Of a DNA stretch of 64,000 bases, positions 51,319 to 60,289 are shown in pieces. The first letter of the stretch is position 1. The number at the start of each line of letters is the position of its first letter. The translations under genes were made by a program, and so were the position numbers. A model generated the notes under the pieces. It was not told where the DNA came from. It ran no database searches and was given only the letters and a program-made list of their open reading frames with translations. Source of the DNA: CAIWHR01 sp963773195. GTDB taxonomy: Bacteria; Pseudomonadota; Gammaproteobacteria; Burkholderiales; Casimicrobiaceae. The stretch is taken from contig CAVZAE010000007.1 of assembly GCA_963773195.1 (NCBI GenBank), forward strand, positions 1-64,000, written 5' to 3'.

Positions 51319-52326
51319 TTGTCCCGCCTGTCGCGTTTCGCGCTTAACACGATTGGCATGCTGCTCGTGGTCGGCGGTGCCGTCGTGGCGTTCGCGGGAT
51401 GGCGTCTCGCGCAGCCGCTCGTGCTGCCGGCGTCGCCGTTCGTGTTCGACGTCAAGCCCGGGCAGACATTGAAAGCGGTCGCCCGCGAGCTCGCGGCGGC
51501 GAAGGTGCTCGATACCCAATGGCCTCTCGTTGCTCTCGCGCGGCTGCGCGGCGTCGACCGCGCGATCAAGGCCGGCAACTACGAGATCGAGCAGGGGGTG
51601 ACGTTGCCGGGCCTCCTCGACCAGCTCACGCAGGGCACGGTGACGCAGACCTCGCTCACGATCGTCGAGGGCTCGACCTTCGCCGAGGTCAGGCGCCAGC
51701 TCGCCGACGACTCCGACATTGTCAAGGCGGACCCGCCGCTGCCCGACGGCGAGCTGATGGCCAAGCTCGGGGCGCCCGGCACGGCGCCCGAGGGCTGGTT
51801 CTTTCCCGAAACATACTTCTTCGCGACCGGAGCGAGCGACGTCGCAGTGCTCGGTCGCGCCTTCCGGCTCATGCGCGCGCGACTCGACGCGGCGTGGGCG
51901 AGGCGCGCGCCGGATCTTCCGCTCAAGGATCCGTACGAAGCGCTGATCCTCGCCTCGATCGTCGAGAAGGAGACCGGGCGCTCCGCGGATCGACCGCTGA
52001 TCGCATCGGTGCTCGTCAACCGCCTGCGCGCAGGGATGCGACTGCAGGCCGATCCAACGGTGATCTACGGGATGGGCGCGCGCTTCGACGGGAATCTGCG
52101 CAAAAGCGATCTCGAAGCGGATACGCCCTACAATACGTATATGCGCGACGGTCTGCCGCCGACGCCGATCGCGCTGCCGAGCCAGGCGTCGCTCGACGCG
52201 GTGACGCGTCCGTCGCAGACGGACTACCTCTATTTCGTCGCGCGCGGCGACGGCACGAGCGAGTTCTCGACGAGCCTCGCCGATCACAATCGCGCCGTGG
52301 CAAAATTCCAGAAGGGCGGCCACTGA
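51319..52326 (+). CDS. mltG: Endolytic murein transglycosylase MltG
   Basis: A 335-residue inner-membrane enzyme with one N-terminal helix and a LysM-like segment (FDVKPGQTLKAVARELAAAK). The YceG domain carries the catalytic Glu in ASIVEKETG and the GLPPTPIALPS motif. It cuts nascent glycan strands and ends their elongation. TTG start. It precedes tmk with a 32-bp gap, the conserved mltG-tmk-holB order. Confidence 0.95.
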   Translation: MSRLSRFALNTIGMLLVVGGAVVAFAGWRLAQPLVLPASPFVFDVKPGQTLKAVARELAAAKVLDTQWPLVALARLRGVDRAIKAGNYEIEQGVTLPGLLDQLTQGTVTQTSLTIVEGSTFAEVRRQLADDSDIVKADPPLPDGELMAKLGAPGTAPEGWFFPETYFFATGASDVAVLGRAFRLMRARLDAAWARRAPDLPLKDPYEALILASIVEKETGRSADRPLIASVLVNRLRAGMRLQADPTVIYGMGARFDGNLRKSDLEADTPYNTYMRDGLPPTPIALPSQASLDAVTRPSQTDYLYFVARGDGTSEFSTSLADHNRAVAKFQKGGH

Positions 52327-52358
52327 CGCGAGTCGCGTCGAAGCGCCGCCTCTCCACC

Positions 52359-52997
52359 ATGAACGTCCGCGCCGGCCGCTTCGTCACGCTCGAAGGCATC
52401 GATGGTGCCGGCAAGAGCACGCACGTCCCGTGGCTTGCGGGCCGGATCGAGGCGGCGGGCCACACGATCGTCGCGACGCGCGAGCCGGGTGGCACGCCGG
52501 TGGGCGAAGCGCTGCGCGGGCTGATCCTGCGCGAGCCCATGACCTATGACAGCGAGGCGCTGCTCATGTTCGCCGCGCGGCGCGAGCACCTCGACCGCGT
52601 GATTCGCCCTGCGCTTGCACGCGGCGACTGGGTGCTTTGCGACCGCTTCACCGACGCGACGTACGCTTATCAGGGCGGCGGGCACGGCGTCGATCGCGAG
52701 CGCATCCGGCAGCTCGAGGCGTGGATCCACGGCGACTGCCAGCCCGACCTGACGCTCTTGTTCGATGTGCCGCCGGGAGTATCGCGCGAGCGGCTCGATC
52801 GCTCGCAGGCGGAGGGACGCGCGCTCGACAAGTTCGAGCGCGAGGCAGCCGCCTTCTTCGATCGCGTCCGCAACGCCTATCTCGAGCGCGCGCGCAACGA
52901 CCCGCAACGCTTCCGCGTCATCGACAGCACGCGGCCGCTCGCCCTGGTCCGAGCAACGCTCGAGGGCCACCTCGAAGCGCTGATGGCGCAGGCATGA
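52359..52997 (+). CDS. tmk: Thymidylate kinase
   Basis: A 212-residue kinase with P-loop GIDGAGKST, the DR(F/Y) motif in CDRFTDATYAYQGGG and a lid with RSQAEGRALDKFE. It makes dTDP from dTMP. It follows mltG and precedes holB after a 61-bp gap of imperfect repeat sequence. Confidence 0.96.
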   Translation: MNVRAGRFVTLEGIDGAGKSTHVPWLAGRIEAAGHTIVATREPGGTPVGEALRGLILREPMTYDSEALLMFAARREHLDRVIRPALARGDWVLCDRFTDATYAYQGGGHGVDRERIRQLEAWIHGDCQPDLTLLFDVPPGVSRERLDRSQAEGRALDKFEREAAAFFDRVRNAYLERARNDPQRFRVIDSTRPLALVRATLEGHLEALMAQA

Positions 52998-53058
52998 GCG
53001 CGCAGGGCCGCTCCCAAGCGCGAATAAACCCCGAAGCGCGCAGCGCGGAGGGTCTCCA

Positions 53059-54111
53059 ATGAGTGCCGCGCGCGCGGACGACGACGCGCCGCCGAGCGCA
53101 CTGCCGTGGCTGCCGCTCCTGCCGTGGCAGGTAGGGACGCTCACCGAGCTTCTCGCACGACGGGAGACTCTCGCGCACGCGCTCCTGATCCACGGCCCGC
53201 GCGGTATCGGCAAGCATGCGTTTGCGCTCGGGATCGCGCAGGCGCTTCTGTGCGAGACGCCGCGCCCGGACGGCCTCTACTGCGGCACGTGTGCCGGCTG
53301 CCATTATGCGATTGCCGGCGCGCACCCGGATCTCATGCGGCTCGAGCTGCTTGCAGTCGATCCTGAGACGGGGACGCTGCAAACGGTCGATCAGATCGCG
53401 GTCGATCGAGTCCGAGCGCTGATCGACTTCGCCGAGATCACGAGCCATCGGCAGCGCGCGAAAGTCGCGGTGATTGCCCCCGCCGAGCGGATGAATGCGG
53501 CGGCGGCCAACGCGCTCCTGAAGACGCTCGAGGAGCCGCCCTCCGGTACCTATCTGATCCTGGTGTCCGACGCGCCGGGACGCCTCGCCCCTACGATCGT
53601 GTCGCGCTGCCGGATGCTCGCGGCGCCGCGGCCGACCGAAGGGCAGGCGCTGGCGTGGCTCACGGCACAGGGGGTCGCGCAGCCCGAGTTGGCCCTCGCG
53701 CAAGCGCGGGGCGCACCGCTCGCGGCGCTGTCGCATGCGGACCCATCGGTCCAGGACGAGCGCCGGGCGTGGATCGCCGCGCTGTCCGATCCGGGGCGAC
53801 TGTCGCCCACGGGTCTCGCCGCACGCATAGACGCCGGAGGGAAGGATGAGCGGCGCGCTCGGCTCGCGTGGGTGATCGAGTGGCTGATCGCGTGGACGGT
53901 CGACCTTGCGCGCGTCGCCTCGGGCGGAGCCGTGCGGCAGAATCCGGATGCGTCGCGTGCTCTCGCGGCGCTCGCGCAGCGGGTGGCGCCGGTCGCGCTG
54001 TTTCGTTATCATCGGTCACTATTGCAGGAGCGACTGCAGCTCGCACATCCGCTCGTGCCACGCCTCGTCGCCGAGGCGCTGCTGATCGATTACCAGGGAC
54101 TGTTCCGCTAA
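53059..54111 (+). CDS. holB: DNA polymerase III subunit delta'
   Basis: A 350-residue clamp-loader subunit. It has a Walker A-like GPRGIGKHAF, zinc cysteines in CGTCAGCHY, AAAANALLKTLEEPPSGTYL and SRC (sensor 1/arginine finger) motifs. Length is normal. The pilZ gene starts 5 bp after its stop. Confidence 0.95.
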   Translation: MSAARADDDAPPSALPWLPLLPWQVGTLTELLARRETLAHALLIHGPRGIGKHAFALGIAQALLCETPRPDGLYCGTCAGCHYAIAGAHPDLMRLELLAVDPETGTLQTVDQIAVDRVRALIDFAEITSHRQRAKVAVIAPAERMNAAAANALLKTLEEPPSGTYLILVSDAPGRLAPTIVSRCRMLAAPRPTEGQALAWLTAQGVAQPELALAQARGAPLAALSHADPSVQDERRAWIAALSDPGRLSPTGLAARIDAGGKDERRARLAWVIEWLIAWTVDLARVASGGAVRQNPDASRALAALAQRVAPVALFRYHRSLLQERLQLAHPLVPRLVAEALLIDYQGLFR

Positions 54112-54116
54112 CGACG

Positions 54117-54503
54117 ATGGCCGACACGAAAGGAACCGCAGCAAGCGCCGCCCTGGCGGCAGGCGCACGTCCGGGCGTGCTGTCGCTCAACATCCGCGAA
54201 AAGGCCGCGCTGTACGCCGCCTATATGCCGTTCCTCAAGGGGGGCGGCATCTTCATCCCCACCTCGCGGGCGTACCAGCTCGGCGAAGAAGTGTTCATGC
54301 TGCTCTCGCTCATGGATGACCCGAACCGGATCGCGGTCCAGGGCAAGGTGATCTGGATCACGCCCGAGGGGGTGCAGGGCAACCGCACGCAGGGGATCGG
54401 CGTGCAGTTCACGCAGGACGACACCGGCGCCGCGGCGCGCGCGCAGATCGAGAAGATCCTGGGCGAAGCGCTGGCGTCGCCGCGACCCACGCATACCATG
54501 TAG
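54117..54503 (+). CDS. PilZ domain-containing protein
   Basis: A 128-residue protein of the type IV pilus PilZ class, with LSLNIREKAALYAAYMPFLK and GGGIFIPTSRAYQLGEEVFM, and the VIWITP and GIGVQF strands. Canonical PilZ of this group usually lacks the RxxxR c-di-GMP motif and works through interactions with PilB-type ATPases and FimX. The order tmk-holB-pilZ is conserved in many proteobacteria. Confidence 0.93.
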   Translation: MADTKGTAASAALAAGARPGVLSLNIREKAALYAAYMPFLKGGGIFIPTSRAYQLGEEVFMLLSLMDDPNRIAVQGKVIWITPEGVQGNRTQGIGVQFTQDDTGAAARAQIEKILGEALASPRPTHTM

Positions 54504-54645
54504 CGGCGCGTGCGGCGAGCCGGGGCCCCGGCCGAAGCGACGGGAGCGAGCGAACGCGAGTCGCCGCGGAAGGCCGACGGCTCGGCATGTCGATCCGCTC
54601 CAGAGGTTCGGAGGCCGATTTCGCGCGAACCACCCCATCACCGCC

Positions 54646-55434
54646 GTGTTCGTAGATTCGCACTGTCATCTCGATTTCCCCGAGTTCGCGGGCCGAATGC
54701 CGGCACTGCTTGCGGCGATGGCGCAGGCGCGCGTGACGCATGCGCTGTGCATCTCGGTCAACCTGCCCGACTGGCCTGCGGTGCACGCGCTGGCGATGGC
54801 GTATCCGAACCTTTATGCGACGGTCGGCGTTCATCCGGACTATCCCGACACGCCCGAGCCGAGCGTCGACGACCTGATTGCGCTCGCCGCGCGGGAGAAG
54901 GTCGTGGCGATCGGCGAGACCGGCCTCGACTACTACCGCGAGACTGGCGATCTCGACTGGCAGCGCGAGCGCTTTCGCACGCACATCCGGGCGGCGCGAC
55001 GCGCGCAGAAGCCGCTCGTGATCCACACGCGCGCTGCGGCCGCCGACACGCTTGCGATCATGCAGGACGAAGACGCAGGCAACGCGGGCGGCGTCATGCA
55101 CTGCTTCACGGAGACGTGGGAGGTCGCGCGGGCTGCACTCGACCAGGGTTTCCACATCTCGTTCTCGGGCATCGTGACGTTCAAGAACGCGCAAGCGCTC
55201 AAGAACGTTGCACGCCGCGTGCCGCTCGACCGGATGCTGATCGAGACCGACTCGCCCTATCTTGCGCCGGTCCCCTACCGCGGCAAGACCAACGAGCCGG
55301 CGTACGTTCCGCACGTGGCCGAGGAGATCGCGCGGCTGACCGCGACGCCACTCGAAACAGTCGCTCGTGAAACCAGCGCGAACTTCTTCCGTCTGTTCAA
55401 CATTCCCCGAAGCGAGGAGCCGCATGCCGTATGA
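54646..55434 (+). CDS. TatD family metal-dependent hydrolase
   Basis: A 262-residue TIM-barrel nuclease-like enzyme, GTG start, with metal ligands in DSHCHLDF, GETGLDYYRE, HTRAAA, MHCFTE and ETDSPYLAP. The family includes 3'-5' DNA exonucleases and D-tyrosyl-tRNA deacylase-linked enzymes. It follows pilZ after 142 bp of non-coding sequence and overlaps the ankyrin gene's start region. Confidence 0.93.
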   Translation: MFVDSHCHLDFPEFAGRMPALLAAMAQARVTHALCISVNLPDWPAVHALAMAYPNLYATVGVHPDYPDTPEPSVDDLIALAAREKVVAIGETGLDYYRETGDLDWQRERFRTHIRAARRAQKPLVIHTRAAAADTLAIMQDEDAGNAGGVMHCFTETWEVARAALDQGFHISFSGIVTFKNAQALKNVARRVPLDRMLIETDSPYLAPVPYRGKTNEPAYVPHVAEEIARLTATPLETVARETSANFFRLFNIPRSEEPHAV

Positions 55435-56081
55435 CCGTCGCACTTTTCTGTTGGCCGTCGCCGGCGCTCTTCGCGGTCGGCGGTTCGTACGATTCGCTGG
55501 CGCAGAAGCCGGGCAGCGAGCTCGCCGTCGCCGTCGCGAACGATCGCGCGCCCGAGGTGCGCGCCATGCTCGCGAAAGGGGCCGATCCGAACATGCTCGA
55601 CGAAAACGGCGAGCCGGTGCTGATCGTTGCCGCGCGCGGAGGCTACACCGCCACGGTCGACGCGCTCCTGGCGGCCCGCGCCGACGTCGAGATCAAGAAC
55701 CGCTTCGGCGATACCGCGCTGATGATCGCCGCCCTCGGCGGCCACGTCGATGTCGCGAAGAAGCTGCGCGCGCGCGGCGCCGCCGTGAATCGTACCGGGT
55801 GGACGCCGCTCATCTACGCGGCGACGGGCGGTCGCGACGACATGGTCCGTTATCTGCTTATCGAAGGGGCGACCATCGACGCAGCGTCACCGAACGGAAC
55901 GACCGCGTTGATGATGGCGGTGCGCGAAGGCAAGACTTCGACGGCCGAGCTGCTGATCGCGAAGGGCGCCGACGTCAATCGCAGGAACGAGTACGGCGCG
56001 ACTGCGCTCGACTGGGCGAAGCGCAACAACGACGTGGCAATGGCCGAGCGCCTCGCGCGCGCCGGCGCGAAAAATCCTTAG
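55424..56081 (+). CDS. Ankyrin-repeat protein, N-terminus possibly frame-interrupted
   Basis: About 215 residues with five ankyrin repeats from residue 30 onward (for example NGEPVLIVAARGGYTATVDA and NGTTALMMAVREGKTSTAEL). The intact frame starts at an ATG at 55431. An ATG at 55424 has the better AGGAG ribosome site and would give a signal peptide (MPYDRRTFLLAVAGA) that joins FAVGGSYDSLAQKPG if one extra base near 55467 is removed. The protein is then probably exported and acts as a periplasmic interaction module. The function is not known. Confidence 0.7.
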
Positions 56082-56737
56082 GGATCCGAGGATTCCTGCG
56101 CAGCCGTCTCGGCTAGTTCGCCTGGGATTTCCGCGGCCGGTGCCGGTGCGAGCGTGATCGCCGCGGCCGGCGTCACCAGCGGGGGCACCATCTCCGGTAG
56201 CACCCCGAGCAGCCGGCGCGCACCGTTGAAGCGCCTCTGCCAGTAGCTCTGGTCGATCGTCGTGACCTCGACGTCGCGGCCGCGGCGTGGCGCATGGATG
56301 AAGCGGTTGTCGCCCAGATAGATGCCGACGTGCGAGAACGCGAAGCGGCGCGTGTTGAAAAAGACGAGGTCGCCGGGTTGCAGGTCCGCGAGCGCGACTT
56401 TGTCGCCGAGGCGGCTCATTTCCTTCGCCGAGCGCGGCAGCGTGACGCCCGTCGCCTGCTGGAACACGAACTGCACGAGGCCGCTGCAGTCGAGGCCCGT
56501 CTCGGGTTTTGCACCGCCCCATTTGTAGCGAATGCCGATGAGCTCGAGCGCGGTCGACGTGAGCGTCCGGGCCGCATCCCACGCGCTCGATGCGGCGGCG
56601 CGAACCGCGTTCGCGCTGCCCGCGAGCGTCAACAGGGGCGCGTCGTCGGCCGTGGCCGGCACCGGCGCGAGCGCGAGCGCCGCGACCAAGGCGGCCGCGG
56701 CCAGCGGGGCACGCGAGAGAGGGCGACGGGACGACAC
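56078..56737 (-). CDS. NlpC/P60 family C40 peptidase
   Basis: A 219-residue secreted protein starting at the GTG at 56737: signal peptide (LAAAALVAALALAPVPATA), then the NlpC/P60 domain with catalytic Cys in TGLDCSGLVQFVF, His in FSHVGIYLG and the third residue His in FIHAPRRG. It probably cleaves D-Glu-mDAP bonds of peptidoglycan. The C-terminal tail is Pro/Ala-rich. It is convergent with the ankyrin gene, overlapping by 4 bp. Confidence 0.9.
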   Translation of the reverse strand: MSSRRPLSRAPLAAAALVAALALAPVPATADDAPLLTLAGSANAVRAAASSAWDAARTLTSTALELIGIRYKWGGAKPETGLDCSGLVQFVFQQATGVTLPRSAKEMSRLGDKVALADLQPGDLVFFNTRRFAFSHVGIYLGDNRFIHAPRRGRDVEVTTIDQSYWQRRFNGARRLLGVLPEMVPPLVTPAAAITLAPAPAAEIPGELAETAAQESSDP

Positions 56738-56784
56738 GGGGCCGCATTGTCCCCGATCGGGCCCGGCCGGGCAAACCGATTTTT

Positions 56785-57090
56785 TCAGCGTCTGCGCTTG
56801 ACTTTCGGCGCGGGCTTCGGGACGGGCCTCGCTTCTGCGCGCCGGCGGCGAGCTTCCTTCGGATCGGCGATGAGCGGACGCGTGAGCTCCACGCGGTCGC
56901 CATCGGCGAGCAGAGCGCCCGCGGCGCGGCGTTTGCCGTGCACCGCAAAGGCGAGTTCCGCGAGATCGAGTGAATACGTCTGGGCGAGCCCCGACCGGGC
57001 GGCGGCGTCGGCGACTGTCGCGCCCTCCGGCAGCGTGAGCGGCACGACGTCCTGCACGCTCGCCGTCGCGAACACGACGGTGACGTTCAT
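56785..57090 (-). CDS. RnfH family ubiquitin-like protein
   Basis: A 101-residue beta-grasp protein, MNVTVVFATASVQDVVPLTL with VHGKRRAAGALLADGDRVEL, ending in a basic tail. It overlaps ratA by ATGA, the conserved ratA-rnfH (ratAB-like) arrangement. RnfH is of uncertain function. Confidence 0.9.
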   Translation of the reverse strand: MNVTVVFATASVQDVVPLTLPEGATVADAAARSGLAQTYSLDLAELAFAVHGKRRAAGALLADGDRVELTRPLIADPKEARRRRAEARPVPKPAPKVKRRR

Positions 57091-57527
57091 CGCCCGAGTC
57101 CGTGGACGCTTTCGGCGCGGCGCACGAAAGCGTCGATGAACGTGTTGGCGATGTGGCCGAAGACCGGCCCGACGACGCGCTCGAGGACCGGCGTCCGGAA
57201 TTCCCAAGCAAGCTCGAACTGGACCTTGCACGCGGCAGGCGCGAGCGCGACGAAGCGCCACTCGCCGTGCAACCTCCTGAACGGGCCGTCCTTGAGCGTG
57301 ACGACGATCGAATGCGGCGCGCGGTTGGCGTTCTCCGTCGTGAAGTGCGCCTTGACGCCGTGGTAGTCGATATCGAGCCGCGCGGTCTTGCCCCCGTCGT
57401 GCCTCTCGAGCACGCGCGCGCCGGCGCACCAGGGCAGGAAGCGCGGATACTGCTCGACGTCGTCGACGAGGTCGAACATCGCTTCGGCGCCGAACGGCAC
57501 GAGCACCGACTTGCGCACGCTGGCCAT
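57087..57527 (-). CDS. ratA: RatA/SRPBCC (COQ10-like) family protein
   Basis: A 146-residue START-fold protein beginning MASVRKSVLVPFGAEAMFDL with YPRFLPWCAGARVLER and FELAWEFRTPVLERVVGPVF. E. coli RatA is described as an inhibitor of 70S assembly, while eukaryotic Coq10 binds ubiquinone; either role is possible. It is divergent from smpB with 67 bp between starts, the usual arrangement. Confidence 0.92.
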   Translation of the reverse strand: MASVRKSVLVPFGAEAMFDLVDDVEQYPRFLPWCAGARVLERHDGGKTARLDIDYHGVKAHFTTENANRAPHSIVVTLKDGPFRRLHGEWRFVALAPAACKVQFELAWEFRTPVLERVVGPVFGHIANTFIDAFVRRAESVHGLGR

Positions 57528-57594
57528 GGGTGGGTTGTAAGATGACGGCTCGCAGGAAACGTCCCGGCCGCGAACGCCGCGGGCCCGCGCCGCC

Positions 57595-58069
57595 ATGAGC
57601 ATCGTCGACAACAAAAAAGCCTATCACGACTATTTTGTCGAGGAGAAATTCGAGGCGGGACTCGCGCTCGAGGGCTGGGAGGTGAAGGCGATCCGTGCCG
57701 GCCGCGCGCAGCTCAAGGAAGCCTACGTCATCGTCAAGGAGCGGCGAGATCGTGCTGATCGGCGCGCACGTCACGCCGCTGACGACGGCGTCGACCCACG
57801 TGCGCGCAGACCCGACGCGCACGCGCAAGCTCCTGCTCCACAAGAGCGAGATCCACCGGCTCGTGGGTCAGGTCGAGCGCGCCGGCTACACGCTCGTGCC
57901 GCTCAACCTGCACTACAGCCGTGGGCGCGTAAAGCTCGATGTCGGGCTCGCGAAGGGCAAGAAGCAGTACGACAAGCGCGCGACGATCAAGGAGCGCGAA
58001 TGGAACCGCGAGCAGCAGCGGCTGCTACGCAACCGGACCGGCGCCGCGCGGACGGCGCGTGCGCGGTGA
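57595..58069 (+). CDS. smpB: SsrA-binding protein SmpB, frame interrupted
   Basis: MSIVDNKKAYHDYFVEEKFE to EAYVIVK is in one frame and SGEIVLIGAHVTPLTTASTH to the stop in another; one extra G near 57738 separates them. The joined 157-residue protein is complete, with the LHKSEIHRLVGQVERAGYTL core and a basic C-terminus (KREWNREQQRLLRNR-type). SmpB delivers tmRNA to stalled ribosomes and is normally never disrupted, so the interruption is probably a sequence error. Confidence 0.9.
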
Positions 58070-58602
58070 GCGCGGCGCTCGGCATTCGGGCCGCGGCCGA
58101 GGCGGACGTGCCTGCGATCACGGCGATCTACGCCGACGCCGTGCAGACGGGAACCGCGTCGTGGGAGCTTGCGCCACCCGACGAAGCGACGATGCGCGAG
58201 CGCATGCGCTCGATCCTGGGCGGGGGCCATCCGTATCTCGTCGCCGTCGACGGGGGCTCCATCGCGGGCTACGCCTACGCAAGCGCGTTCCGCCCGCGCA
58301 CGGGTTATCGGCACACGGTCGAGGACTCGATCTACGTCGCACGCGCAGCGCGCGGGCGCGGCGTCGGCAATGCGCTCCTGGGAGCGTTGATCGATGCGTG
58401 CGCAAAGGCCGGGTACCGGCAGATGGTCGCGGTGATCGGCGGGCGCGACGAGCTGCCGTCGATCCGGCTCCATGCGGCCCATGGATTCGTCGATGTGGGC
58501 ACGCTCCCCGCCATCGGTCGCAAATTCGGGCGCTGGCTCGACTGCGTCCACATGCAGCGAGCGCTGGGCGAGGGGGCTACGACGGCGCCGACAGGCGAAT
58601 GA
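58066..58602 (+). CDS. GNAT-family N-acetyltransferase (phosphinothricin-type)
   Basis: A 178-residue acetyltransferase using the GTG that overlaps the smpB stop (GTGA). IRAAAEADVPAITAIYADAV and TGTASWELAPP are typical of the Pat/MnaT subgroup, with the acetyl-CoA loop ARAARGRGVGNALL. Members acetylate methionine sulfoximine, phosphinothricin or related amino acids. Confidence 0.9.
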   Translation: MSAALGIRAAAEADVPAITAIYADAVQTGTASWELAPPDEATMRERMRSILGGGHPYLVAVDGGSIAGYAYASAFRPRTGYRHTVEDSIYVARAARGRGVGNALLGALIDACAKAGYRQMVAVIGGRDELPSIRLHAAHGFVDVGTLPAIGRKFGRWLDCVHMQRALGEGATTAPTGE

Positions 58603-58615
58603 GGGAGCGAAGGCG

Positions 58616-60289
58616 ATGAGCGATCCGTTGCGCGACGTCGATCCGCCGCTCGGCGCCGACCATCCGTTCGTCCGCGACCTGGCGCCGAATCCGGCCAATC
58701 GCGTCGCGCTCACACCGGTCTCGTTCCTCGAGCGCAGCGCGCTCATCTGGCCCGACAAGATCGCGATCCGGCACGGCCGGCTCGCGTATGCCTACCGCGA
58801 GTTCGAGGCTCGCTGTCGCCGGCTTGCGTCCGCACTCCGCCTGCGTGGCGTACGCCGCGGCGACACGGTCGCGGTGATGGCACCCAACGTGCCCGCGATG
58901 CTCGAGGCGCATTACGCGGTGCCGGCGCTGGGCGCGGTGCTCAACGCGCTCAACTTCCGGCAGGATGCGGCGACGATCGCGTTCTGCCTCGACCACGGCG
59001 AAGCGAAGGTATTGCTGACCGATGCCGAGTTCGCGCCGACGGTCAAGGCGGCGCTCGGTCGGACGCAGCGCGAGATCGTGGTCGTCGATATCGACGATCC
59101 GGAAGGTCCCGTCGGGGAACGCCTGGGCAAGCTCACTTATGAAGCGCTGCTGGCCGAAGGCGACCCCGCGTTTGCCTGGCCTGGCCCGCACGACGAGTGG
59201 GATTCGCTCGCGCTCCTCTACACGTCGGGTACGACCGGCGATCCGAAGGGCGTGGTCTACCACCACCGCGGGGCGTATCTGAACGCGCTCGGCAACGCGC
59301 TGGCCTTCGGGCTCTCGCCTTCGTCCGTGTACCTGTGGACGCTGCCGATGTTCCACTGCAACGGCTGGACCTACACATGGGCGGTCACCGCGGCCGGCGG
59401 CACGCATGTCTGCCTGCGGCGCGTCGATCCGGTGCTTATCTTCCCCGCGATCCGCGAGCACAGCGTTACGCATCTCTGCGGCGCGCCGATCGTGCTCAAC
59501 ATGCTGGTGCACGCGCCGGATGCGGTGAAGATCGAGTTCGACCACGTCGTCGACGTCGCCACCGGAGGCGCGGCGCCGCCGTCGGCCGTGATCGAAGCAA
59601 TGGAAAAGATGGGGTTCCGCGTGACCCATCTCTACGGCCTCACCGAGTCCTACGGCCCGGCCACGTTATGCGAGCCGCAGCCCCACTGGCCGATCGCTGC
59701 ATCGGTCCGAGCGTGCGCGGCTCATGGCGCGGCAGGGCGTGCCGATGCCCACGCTGGCGGGGCTCACGGTCGCCGAGCCGGCAACGAACGTCCCGGTGCC
59801 GCGGACGGCACGACTCTCGGCGAAGTCATGCTCCGCGGCAACACGGTGATGAAGGGCTATCTCGAAAATGCGACGGCGAGCGCTGCCGCGTTTGCCGAGG
59901 GCTGGTTCCACACCGGCGATCTCGCAGTGCGGCATCCCGATGGCTACGTCGAGATCAAGGATCGGGCGAAGGACATCATCATTTCGGGCGGCGAGAACGT
60001 CAGCTCGCTCGAGATCGAGGAATGCCTTTACCGGCATCCGCAGGTGATGGAGGCGGCCGTCGTCGCGAAACCGGATCCGAAGTGGGGCGAGACGCCATGC
60101 GCGTTCGTGACACTCAAGCCCGGCGCGACCGGAGTGAGCGAAGCCGACATCGTCGCCTGGTGCCGCGAGCATCTCGCGCACTTCAAAGCGCCGCGCGCCG
60201 TGGTGTTCGGACCGCTGCCGAAGACGTCGACCGGGAAGGTGCAGAAGTTCGTGCTTCGCGAGCGAGTGAGGGACGCGGGCGAGCGATAG
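58616..60289 (+). CDS. AMP-dependent acyl-CoA synthetase (DmdB/medium-chain-type), with a short out-of-frame interior
   Basis: A 557-residue ANL-superfamily ligase. P-loop YTSGTTGDPKGV, LWTLPMFHCNGW, the ATP motif HLYGLTESYGPAT, GEVMLRGNTVMKGYLEN, GWFHTGDLAV, and the catalytic Lys in PKTSTGKVQKF are present. Residues from about 365 to 394 (DNA about 59709-59796) are out of frame: in the next frame the sequence reads ERARLMARQGVPMPTLAGLT, as expected for the family. One extra base near 59709 and one missing base near 59797 would explain this. It activates a carboxylic acid to its CoA ester. Confidence 0.88.
   Translation: MSDPLRDVDPPLGADHPFVRDLAPNPANRVALTPVSFLERSALIWPDKIAIRHGRLAYAYREFEARCRRLASALRLRGVRRGDTVAVMAPNVPAMLEAHYAVPALGAVLNALNFRQDAATIAFCLDHGEAKVLLTDAEFAPTVKAALGRTQREIVVVDIDDPEGPVGERLGKLTYEALLAEGDPAFAWPGPHDEWDSLALLYTSGTTGDPKGVVYHHRGAYLNALGNALAFGLSPSSVYLWTLPMFHCNGWTYTWAVTAAGGTHVCLRRVDPVLIFPAIREHSVTHLCGAPIVLNMLVHAPDAVKIEFDHVVDVATGGAAPPSAVIEAMEKMGFRVTHLYGLTESYGPATLCEPQPHWPIAASVRACAAHGAAGRADAHAGGAHGRRAGNERPGAADGTTLGEVMLRGNTVMKGYLENATASAAAFAEGWFHTGDLAVRHPDGYVEIKDRAKDIIISGGENVSSLEIEECLYRHPQVMEAAVVAKPDPKWGETPCAFVTLKPGATGVSEADIVAWCREHLAHFKAPRAVVFGPLPKTSTGKVQKFVLRERVRDAGER

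Noticed and set aside
53000..53058. Third copy of the dispersed repeat between tmk and holB
   Set aside because: It shares only GCGGAGGG and general GC-rich character; the diagnostic core is missing.
7373..59709. Programmed +1 ribosomal frameshifting
   Set aside because: The sites share no common slippery codon or stop codon context of the prfB type, and they fall in unrelated genes; error is simpler.
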